This document shows positions 39,601 to 51,600 of a stretch of DNA of 64,000 nucleotides, in pieces. The notes under the pieces were generated by a model. That model ran no database searches. It was given only the letters and a program-made list of their open reading frames with translations, and had not been told where the DNA came from. Origin of the DNA: Ciona intestinalis. Taxonomy: Eukaryota > Chordata > Ascidiacea > Phlebobranchia > Cionidae. Where the stretch lies: the NCBI RefSeq assembly GCF_000224145.3, contig NC_020167.2, positions 4,598,991-4,662,990 on the forward strand, given 5' to 3'. Made by a program: the position numbers and the translations under genes. Each line of letters starts with the position of its first letter. Position 1 is the first letter of the stretch.

Positions 39601-42600
39601 GCAAGGCTGTTACTTTAATGTCTGAAAAAAAACAATTACATGGTTATGCAAGTCAGCGGCATGTACAAGCAGAGGAAAAAACAGTTTTTACAGGATTGCT
39701 ATCTTATAGATAGATTTTCTACTTTTATGAGGTGAATATGTAGCATAGGATTTTGCAAGCCTGATCTGACACTGCACTATAATGTAAAAAAAAACATTGG
39801 AGAATCTAAAAACCACAACCAGGTTTCCTGTCCAACACTATATCAATAATGTTGTATTTCTGAATACATGTATATTTTTTAGTATATTTTTGCTTTGTTA
39901 ACCTAACTATAACTCACTATTGACACAAAATACCTCTCCAGGGCACAGAGTTTAAAAAAAGTCTAGGACAAAATCTATACCTTAAAATCAAAATATGTCA
40001 AACTCAAATTGTTTATAAAGGCCATTAAATATATAATCAAATCAAAGATAAACATGTCCAACCTGTTGGTTTAGTTTTAGTTGGAGCAGGAATAATAGGT
40101 CCATTTGGAAACTCGAGTGCAAAACATGAGATGGTTGATCCGTCATCTGACTCTACATCTGGTATCTCAACTTTTAAATTGTTTTGTCTGAAATGTATGC
40201 AAGGATATATTTCAAAATTTGTATATGATAGAGTAAAACGAGGTTCTTTTTAAATGCCAAAACATAAGTTATGGATGTTTTATTGAATAAGATACCTAAC
40301 AATTGTACTGACATATTAAATATTAGTGTATGCAAAAATGAAATATTTCGCTAACTAATGCTATACTAAAGTCTTTTAAAATAGGTGATTAATGCAACAA
40401 AGATGCACTGTACAAAATTAATAAACCTTTTAGAAGTTTGGTTAAAAACTATTTAGCACTTATTGAAATAAATACAAACGTAAAATGCTGTTTAAATCAA
40501 CTATAATGACTGACTGAACTTACTTGTTGTAGCCACAAGCAATGATATTGAACTCAGCATATACAGCAGTGGATAGAGGGACAGGGGTTAGAACTAATGC
40601 AAGTGGATCAAATGTGATGGTGGGTGCTTGAAGAAGGGCATTCAAGTATATGTGTCTAGTGGGAAAAGATAAAAGTTTGTATTGCAAATATACTTCACCT
40701 TATTAATTTAACAAAAACAAATTTAACAGATGTTATGTTATCAGTATAGCATTTAATATTATTATATTTTATAATTTTTTATGAATGAATAAATGTAACT
40801 TACTTTACTTACCTCGCGTGCCCGGTAAATGACAGTCATTTTAACACGGGTGTTCATACACCCCGTACCCCTAGCCAGCTTAAGAGTTACCTTGTATGTT
40901 ACTTTGTGGGCGATGTGGATTAGAATTTCATATTATTAGATTTCATAACTTTTGATTACTTCATAAGAATTAATACAAAAACAGCCTAAATAATCAAAAC
41001 AGAAATAAACTAATATTACATTACTATTCCCACTCTCAAAATACAAAATACAAACCACTAACCTGTAAGGTTTTGCTTTATTTCCATTTAAAATCACAGG
41101 TATATTGTAAACGTAGCTTCCCACATTTTTAGGGCAGAATATAACAGTAAGGATGGTAGACTGTTGTGGTTCAATTACGCCACTAACTTTGTCTTGTGGA
41201 TACCAGGCACCTCCTGGCTTCACAAACCTAGTGCAAATGAAACAATAAATTTATCAGAAATATTTTTTTTACTTTTAAGTTGTATGAAAAAAAACATATA
41301 AAGCAATGAAAATGTAACATTTCTTCGTAAAACTGTAAAAATAAAAAGAAACTAGTAAAAAAATTTAATAAGATAATTGCAAAAAACCACCTATTTCACA
41401 AGTAACCTTTCTGGTAAAAATTTGCTAATGTTTAAGATGTCACCAACAATAGATAGTAACAATAAAATAAAAATTAAAAAAAAAGCAAACCATGAATAAA
41501 TCTTAAAATGTACAGTTCGGGGTGTTTTAACTAAATGACGAAATATAACACAGTTACATTCATCTATTTATACTTTGATTAAATTTCATTAAAGAATTCT
41601 TCTACACTGTCAGTATTCATTATGGGAAAGAACTTACGAAAATGCATTGTCTTCAAGGTAATTTCCAGCTGATGTTACATCCATCTCCCAGGTAACTGGA
41701 GAATCACTTTTATTTGTTAATGTGAATTGTTTACGATCACCACCAGCGTTATCTGGAATGCTCATGTCCATGAAAGAAACTGGAAGGGAAAAATCCAACC
41801 TAAGTTGGGTGTGTTTTAGATATATATAGCATTGAATCTATAACTATTAATCTTAGCCTAAAGTACTGTATTTGGGAAAATCTGAAAATAATAAACAAAT
41901 TTCTCAAGTAATGATCTGTTTTTTAAAGGATTTAAAAAGATTAAAACTGGTCAGTACAAAAAAAGTTAAAGTAATGTTAAAAACCTAATGTACTGAAAAT
42001 ATGATGTGCATTAGATATACCAAGTATTACAAGCAATGTAGATTTAAAAAAAGATATTTGGCAATAAAAATATTTGTGTAAGCTGAAAATCATGAAATTC
42101 ATTAATATAAACAGATAAAGGTTTATTAGAAGTTAGATAAACCAGTATTGAAAATCATAAAATTTAAATTCCCCTTTAAAAAGATTAAAAATAGTCATTA
42201 TAAAACTGGTCATAACAAAAATTAGGTAAAATTCATTAGTTAGGTAAAATTTACTAGTTTATTGATTCATGAAAACCTAAATACTGAAAACCTATAGGAT
42301 ATCTTTATGTTTTTACCTTGAGCATGACAGCTGTAAGATTGGACGAAGTGCGGTTGCCACTACACGTCTACGCGGGGTGGGTATCGCAGTTTCTATTGGC
42401 CTTGGGGTAATAATGTGATGTTCCGATGGTACAGGGGTTGGGGGGAAAGTGCTTGGGGTTGGGCTTGGAGCGCCAGTCTTGTTGATTACTACAGGGAGAT
42501 TGAAATCGTATGACGCAACCTGAGAGTTTAATACATTGGTCATGAAGAGGGAAATGATTTTAATGTAAAAAGAGAGAAAAAGGGAACAAATCACTTAGAA

Positions 42601-45600
42601 AGTACCATTGGGGAAAGTGGGTAGTATAAGGAAAAAACAAAAAAAAAACACTCTTGTTAAAGTGAATTTTTAGGTAAAAAGTAAAAAAAAAATCGCTTTT
42701 AAAGTGTCATATGTGGTTACTCGAAACCGGCACTGTATGGGAAAATAATGCACTCACGGTATAGCGAGTGTGGTTGGCATGCGGGGATAAATGACCGACA
42801 TTCATATATTTAACAAAAGTTACTTTTTATATCAGTTATTTTTTATATCATTTATAACAATTAATATATGCTTTGTTAAAAAGTATAAAAAACTATTTAT
42901 ATTCACCGCACTACTAAGTAATTTTATTGTGTATCTCAAAAGATATCTACTCACAGAAGTAGGATGGAATGTCAACACACAAGGCAAGGTTTGGAGTCCA
43001 GTTAGATGAACACACCATCTGTTTGGTTGCATTAACTCCTGGTCATTTGGATCAACTAAAAAAAAAATTTTAGTTAGAAAATAAAACCCATACAGGGTAG
43101 GTTTACAGTAGGATTTTATGAAGGAAAATGATTTGAGGTTTCATTATCCCAATACCAAGCAAGAACGGTAGTTTAGTTAAAAAATAAAGACCCATAAAGT
43201 GTAGTAGCAGCATTTTATGTAGGAAAATACGTTAAGTAGCATTTTATGTTTACAGTAGCATTTTATGAAGGAAAATAAGTTAAGGTACTAACCATCCACT
43301 TCTTCTTCTGGGTAAGAAAGAGTAAAGTCTGCAAACTTTGTGAGGTCAAACTCAGCTTTAACACGAGTGGTTGTGTGGTTGATGAGATTGAAAGGCATCG
43401 AGACAGTGGAATCACAATATACTCCATGAAACTTGAATGACTGTATTAAAACATTGTTAATAAAATTTTGTAGCTAATAATGAAATAAGAATGGGAAAAT
43501 AAAAAACATGTGTGTATAAGTCTCCAGTAATACGTTTTTGTGTGAAAAGGTTTTATTTAAAATTGTGTGAAAAGATTTTTGTGTAAAAGGTTTTATTTAA
43601 ATTGCAACAGGCAGAGTCGTACAACAATTTTACAACAAAATGAAAATGTAGGTACATGCTTATTCAACAAAAATAACATGATTGGATAAACAGCTAAGAA
43701 ATTAAAAATATATGAACATTACCTTCACATCAATATCAACTTCAGGTGGTTCTACAGTTCCTCCCATTCGTAAGTCAATTGTTTTCCATCCTCTTATATT
43801 CACTTGAATCCATGTGTCAAACTTCACTACAGAGTTGGGGAGAAGAACAACCTGTGTGAAAATTAATTTGAATAAAAGTTTATTTACAATTTCCCTTGGG
43901 TTTATTTCCAGCCAAATTATAGATAAAAGGTAAACGCAGAATAACTTTAAAAAAATATGAAAAACATACAAAAATATAAATATTTTACATAAAATGAATA
44001 CCTTACAAAATATAAATAACTTACAAAAATATGAATATCTTACGAAATATGAAAAACTTAAAAAAATATGAATAACTTACATAAAAATGAATAACGTACA
44101 TAAATATGAATAGGACATCATAAAAACAAAGTTGGTATACTGCACAGTAGTTCAAAATCACCTTGAGTTCGGCGGTCCCACCAACTGGGACTATTCCATG
44201 CACAGGAGTCACAGTCATTCCAGGGAAAGGGTTTGAGTTTATCACATAAAACATAGCATGGTTGTGGCCAGTGTTATGAAGCAATGCAGTTCGAGTGGAT
44301 CTCATGTTAAGAGGAATACTTCCAAACAATATTCTTCTTTCTACAAACTGAAAAAATCATAATTGTTAACATTGTATGCTGTAAATACTTTGTAGGGATG
44401 TTTAGTTAAAATTGAACATGGAAACTGGCCGGGTAAGCGTTCAAGGCTCGATGTCTCTGCTGCTGCGGCGGATGTTGTTTTGGGCAAGACACTTAACGCA
44501 ATTGCTTTAAACAAGTGGTCCGTATGGCGATGTCTTAATTGTCAGCCATATATTACAAAAAAGGAAAAAAATCAAATAAGTTACACTTTTTTTTAATGGA
44601 ACTTTATTATAAACAAGAAATTGTTCATAGACCTTACCTGAACATTGGTTGGACCAAGCTTGGCCAAGCATTTCAGTGAAGTTGAATTTCCATTGTGAAC
44701 TTGCATGTGAAACTCACCTTCTAACGGTGCAAAATAACTTGGGTGGAAAACAACCTGACAAGTAAAACGTTTTTTACTAAAAAAGTTAATGTGAATTTTA
44801 TAATAGTTTTTTTTGTCGTTTAATTACGATAGCGAAGTATAAAAACTAGTTGAAATAAAAAAGACAAGATACATTATAGTATATCAATGTTTTTAAAGTA
44901 GAGACTCAGAGACTCTAATAAATTCATTAATAAATTTTTCTAACTATGATCAATTTAAAATTTTCATGTTATTTATACAACAAGTAATTGGAGCAGTTAA
45001 GGGATCATAGAAAGCATATATCTAAAGTTTTTCCTCATAAAATTGCTACAGTTTTAAAGAAGAATTTTGCAAAAATTTTTACCTCGCATTTTAGATCTTT
45101 AAAAGCTTCCACAGTTCCCGTAGCAGGGCGTATTGAGAATGCTGTTCCCCTGTCACTTAATACAGGAGACCAGGTGAACTCTGCAGGGTAGTTTCGTTGG
45201 TTAAACAAAGTCACAGTTGATCTGCAATGTAATTTAAAGAGAAAGGTAAAGAGAATGTATAGGCTATACGCTATGGTTGCTTAAGTATGATATGAATCTA
45301 AAACAGATGGCTTATTCTGGTACAGCATTTCTTTTAACAAGATGTCATATTTAAGTCACCTAAATCATGTTAAATGTTTGAATATAGTAGGGTGGAGGAA
45401 GATAGGACACATTTTCATTCAATTTTCTCGTCCCATTTGGTAGTAACTAAAGAATAATCAAAGAAATATAAAACAGTATCCTCACGACTCCCATAGACCG
45501 ATGTTGATTGTTTAAAACACAATCAGGATATTTGAATATTATGTGCTAAAGGTGTCCCGCCTTCAACCAACCTACTATATATAATAAGAAAATTATGATT

Positions 45601-48600
45601 AGAAAATGTAACTTAATTTTAAAAAAAAATTCTTTATATAAAACTAACAGTAAAATATATATGATGAAAACTATACTGAAATTACAAGCAAACCTAGCTA
45701 AAGTAAAAACCAATGTTGTGTCTATTAATATTAAGCACCTGTATCCTGCATCTGCTGGTAGACCTGATTCTGATGACAGCTCGAGAAAATCGGAAGATAA
45801 CTTCAATGCCACAGGCACGATATCAGCAAGCACTAACACATGGCTTTCATGCTGACGATTCACAGAGTAACTGGAACATAATATTCATTTTTTAATTTTT
45901 TCTCAAATTTTTTCTCTTCGAATTTTTGGTCTCTGGATTTTTTTATTCTTTGGGGAATTAAAAAGAATAAAAAATGAAATGAACGAAAGGACAGTTTATA
46001 GCAAAAAAAACAGTAGTCGCTAAAACAGACTAACAGTTAAAACAATGTTTTAGTTTAATTGCTCATATATTATACAATGTTGCTCTAATGACTCAGGTTT
46101 GTAAGTCTTGTCATTCATATTCATATGATTCACATTACTGATGTATAAAAATTAAAACAACAAATGTAAAAGTTTTTTATGTGCTTTTAATACAACCTTA
46201 TCATATTTTAATGTTTCCTAAAAATTATAAAACAATTATAAATTTACAGCCAAAAACAATATGACCCTAAGTATAAAAGTAGTATGTGTATTGAATTCAC
46301 ACTTCCACTAACCTGATTGAACGTTGAAACTTTCCAACACTGTTTGATTCAAACACGAGGGTAAACTGAGCTTTGGACTGAGCTGGTATCACTTGTGAAA
46401 GTGGAGACGTCTGTCGTAGTTCCTTGCAGTCAATAGTTACCTGTATAAGACAAAGAAGATTTTAGCAATTTTGTTTTATCCTCACATTTATCATTGCATT
46501 GCGGAACGAACACGTATATGAAACAATACAAATACACACATGTTATAACGTATGTTGCTGTCCCAACTTACAAGAATAAACAATTTTAAAGAAAAAACAG
46601 GATATGGCGACAAAACAACAGTTGCTAAAACACAATTACAATTAAACACATATTTACATTTAATTAAAATATTTAGAAAGTTTGGTCACTAGTGAAACTC
46701 ACTTGTACATGAATAAAGTGGTTGAGATTGTTTACAATGTGGAGTTGTTTGTTGTTTGTTGAACGAAGACAAACTTCACCAAAATCTATTGTTGGTGGTC
46801 CAATCACTACTTTGTGCAAATCCTAGCGATAAAAGTTAATTTTTACATTAAAATCAATATCAAAATGACTATTACAGGTATTTTTCGCAAAAAGCAATAC
46901 CTATTTGTAGAATGTCAATTATATTTTAAATTAGGGCAAAATTCACTATTTTTTGGTAATTTAAAAATTATTCCCAATGTCAAAAGAAAAAGAACAAATT
47001 ATCTGCTTTCAACAAAATCAATAGTCGAAAATTAACCCTAGCAAATAAATATGCTTTTATTTTTACCTGTGGTGACAAGTGTCTTTTGCAATCCTGTTTT
47101 TCAGCATATGTTGTTGGGACGGCATTCAAACCTTCAGTAACAGGACGGGTTGCTGTTTTTCGCTCCTCATTCGCAAGTTGACGTGTGGTTAAAAGGCGAT
47201 GTTTCTCTTTCAGTGGTGAGATTTGGTAGGGGACTGAATGAATGAATAAAGAAATGTTATTTTCTTCATCCTCGTGTAACCAGGAAATATTAGTGTTATA
47301 ACATGGGTGTTCTGTTTTGTAACTTTTTGTTTTGTATAGCTGATAATTTAGACAACCTATTAGTGACCACTGTGTTGGTTAATTGCTGTTGAGTTGCCTA
47401 ATTTGAGTTGCCTAAGGTCTTTAACGCCACAACTGAGAACATCCATGTTTCATTCATACCATGCAAATGATTGAATTGTAGATGAACAAGAAAAGTCAGT
47501 AAAAGTTACAAACCTCTTGTGTTGGAGTTGGAATACAGCATGAAATTTGAGTGATACAACACAAGTTTTACATAAATAACGTAATAGGAATGTTTTGACA
47601 TCTTAAAAATTATAGTTGATGACAAGAAACATTAGAGTTGTTTAACAGCTGACTACTAAAATACCTCATTAGTGCTAAATTACCTGGAGTCTCAAACTCA
47701 AGTGCATTTAGCTTTGGTGGCTTTAAACCATCTGCAGGTTTCAAAGCAAGGTCCTTGTCATTGTTGATTTCTTTGTACTCTCTGTGGAAAGCAGCTATTT
47801 GTTCAGGTAAAAAATGCGCACTTTACACAGAGATTTTAGAAAAAATTCGTAAGATTTTAGTTTGTATCTCAAAAATGCTTGGCCAGCAGGAAAAGAGAAT
47901 ACATTTTTGTATAAACCATTGCTGTCAAGTAGAATATACATCTAAATCAGCTATTCTGGCACCTTTTTTCATATTCCAAAGTTCTGCCAAAAAAAATCAA
48001 GCATGCCTAGGCAAGTGTAATAGGTTTAATGAATCATATTATCATTTTTGAGCAACACAAAATTCCTTCTGCTGAATATTAATTTCACATTAAATATTCC
48101 ATCAGAAAAAAAAAACAAGTTCCTACCTTGTCTGTTCCTTTCTGACTCTTTTATCTGTGCATTCACGTAGGAAGTGGGTGTACTTGTCCTTATGTTGCTT
48201 CCGAGCATTTTCCTCCTCAATGGTGTATGCGTAATCAGGATCGACATACGTGTGTCGCTTGCTTCGCGTGAACGGAGTTTGATATTCCTCGTCACGCTTC
48301 GATGGTCGGATACTTTGAGCTCTGCCAGTAAAAAAATATTATTTTTCACATTTTTTTAAGTTTAACAGATTTAATAAACCTCTTTAATAAAATTATAACA
48401 GATTAAAATAAAATTTTTTAACTGTTTCTTTAATCAGTAAAAAGATAAATCGAAATTCCTATTTGGTGAATGTGATATAACAAGCCAATAATTGCGGGCT
48501 TTGCAGCCGTGAGTGCTAACTGCTAAGTGAAATTATAACCGGAATAAGATACTGATATTAATGCCATTTGCATCTTATGCTGTATAAACAGAAACAAAAA

Positions 48601-51600
48601 CGCATTCACCTATCATTGGGAAATGCAACCAGAGCTTTTTTCACTTTATCCCCTCCCTGCAAGTGAAGCTTAGCATTGGCAGAATTAACGATTGTCGTAC
48701 GAAGCTGCCCTTTCACTTTGTTAATGTCATCAAATGTAACATCAACAAACTGTCCAGTTTCATTTGTGACCAGTGGTGTTATACCTGGGTTCACTCTGTA
48801 ATAAAGTAATACTTGATGGGTACTGACACATGTGATTATGAAAAAAAAATAGGTTACATGATATTAAGCAAGCCACATAAAAAAGATTTACAATTGTCCG
48901 GTCTGAAAATTAATCTGTGCTAATCTGCATTTTAGCACAACCAAATTTACAAACCCATTTTTAACAGTGAAGAGCTAAAATTTCTTATTTAAAAACTAAC
49001 TTGGGTTCTCTGTGCTTAGGAATGGCTATGGATGTTCCAACAAGTTGAATGGGAATGGTTTGGAATGAAGTTAATCTTAATCGCGTAACTTCCTCTGAGC
49101 CGCCTTCTTCCTTCGTTGCAATACAAACCTTCCCAAGGACATCAAGTAATTGAAGAGGTTGAAAAGTCCCTGCTTGGTTTGGTTGGAATGACAACATGAT
49201 GTCCTGTTTAAACGTGCAAAGATCTCAACTATGTTTGCTAAATGTTTGAATTATTAAAGTAAAATTTTAAAAGTTAGAAAAAAAAGGGAAATGGTAAATC
49301 TATATTCTGTGGTTGACAAGTTATAGGAATTGTTAAAAAACAAACGAAAAAAGAAAGAAATATTATAATTAAGTTCCAATATTACACATTAAGTATAACC
49401 TAGCACATAAAAATTGTTCTTTAATGTATCTCCTAATACGAAAAATAATTTAAAAAAAAGGAGAAATGAAAAATTTAGAAAATGAATTGAGTAGAAAGCA
49501 GTAAAGTAACAAGATTTGAAATGATTGTTAAACTATTCTCTCTGACTAAACACTTAAACCAAAACTAAACAAGAAACTTTTCTGTTTCACTTTACCTGTG
49601 TTTTGCCTGGTGCTATCTTGGTTTGCACAGGAGTTGCGTTGAAATGAGCCACCTTTTTACATTGTATGTTTAGTGGCAGAAGTGCTGACTCATTTGTAAG
49701 AGTACACAATGCACTTGCATGGTCACCGCATAGTATCTGAATTAATAAATGAATAAAATAATGAATGAAAAATTAATATTATAGGCCTAATTAAGCACTT
49801 ATGGCATTTTTTTAGGAGAAATCTAATATTCGTTTACCTCTCCAAAATCAAAGGTATTGCTTGGTTGAATGTTTACCAGCACTGGCACCGCTGTTGCACG
49901 AATTGCAACTTCAATTTTTTTGTTAGCTGAAAATAAAAAAAAACTTATATAACTGTTTTTTATATAATTTTGTTTAATGTTTTTGTACAATAATGAATGT
50001 TCTATTTTTTTGTAGATGAGGTTCTTATTTAGGACCTGGGATAAGACCAAATTTGGCCATTACCCCATAGCAAGAATGCGCATAGTAATCATTATATGTA
50101 AAACATTAATGTAGGACCACAAGTATTGTTTTAATAATTTAGTGTAAAATACATATTCTGCAGTGGCCAAGAAATCAAATAAAGGTATATAAAACAATAA
50201 AACTTACTATTTTCTAATTCAGATAGAAAACTGTCATTGCTTCCGACCATTTCAAACTTCATGAAAAGAGCAAAATCCTGACGAGGAGGAGGTTTTTCTG
50301 TCGCCTCCCATCCAACACTTGAGCTGTTGAAACGTGGACTAAATCTATAAAACAATAAAATGGTTTAATTGGATTCAGGAGTGTCGCACTCTTTAATTTA
50401 ATTTGTGCACAATATAATTTTACATTTATAATATAGTTGGGTGGGGGAAGTTAGGACACCTTTTCAATCTATTTTCTTCTCCAATTTTGCAGTCAACAAA
50501 CATTCAACGATTTTTTAAAAAACTTTATCCTCACGGCTTTCATAGACCTTTGTTAATTGTTTAAAACACGATTAGGATATTTGGTTATAATGTGTCAAAG
50601 GTGTCCCATCTTCCCCCACCCTACTATATATATTTTAATACAACTTTAAAAATTTTTTGCCACACAATAAAATCTTCGCAAAACTCAACACAAACCTAAA
50701 ATTGACCGGAATTTTCTGGTAAGGACCAATAGTTCCTTGGTTTGGCAATACAGTAATAAGTGAGGTTAGAATATCGTAGGCTCGACCACGGATTCTTTCC
50801 ATGGGTGATGTTGCCAACATGGCTGCTGTTGATTTTGTTAAATCTGTTCCCTGAAAAACATGTTACAATTGCAATATATGGATTAAATGCAGTAATTGAT
50901 TAAAAATCTAAATTTCGTGCTATTCGAATAACTATTGTGGTAAAATAAATGAGTTCAGTTTGTGATTGGAAAATTGATGCTACTTATTATAATAATGAGC
51001 CTTTTTAAAAACTGAATCATTGCTTACAGCTTCTTCCCCATCTGCCCCTTCCTCCAGCACAGACACCCATTTTAATGGTTCTGGTCCGTTATTGAAAAGA
51101 TATGCTGGTTCAATACGATCTGTGCCATAGTATGCTGGTCCAAATGAAACACAAGACAAAGCAGACTGCTTATCCTGAGACAAAAGCTGCAATGATTGCT
51201 CCACAATACAGGCCTTAATTTGCAGCTTTGTGTCTTGCATTCCTTCCAATTGCACACTGCAATATAAAAACAATATCGAAAATTTCACAATTTTATATTC
51301 TACATTTTATTCTTATCAACATATATATAGGTATTTAGCCTTCATTTAAGATCATAATCCTGGGGTAAAATATCACAGCTTAGACATTAAATTGCTAGTG
51401 ATAATACAGCAGGAACTGAATTTTTACATTATAATGTATATTTACTTTATTGTGTAGAATTCTGTAGTTTGTGTCAAAGATTTCATGAATTGAAGCTTAG
51501 CCCAACATTATCATGTAATAAATTTTGACCAAGATTTTAACATCTTCAAATTGAAAAAAACTAGAAGTGTGTTAAGCTCTCAATACCTTGCTGTTTCATT

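Noticed and set aside
41780..41799. Apparent frameshift in CFAP47 between exons 42317-42519 and 41638-41779
   Set aside because: Using the acceptor 20 nt further upstream (exon 41638-41799) restores the frame and adds LDFSLPV, a typical ASH strand. The whole 63-exon chain then becomes a multiple of three.
48026..48349. 107-codon minus-strand frame over a CFAP47 exon
   Set aside because: Wrong frame. The frame continuous with neighbouring exons (AQSIRPSKRDEEYQ...) is one base off and keeps the splice phases.
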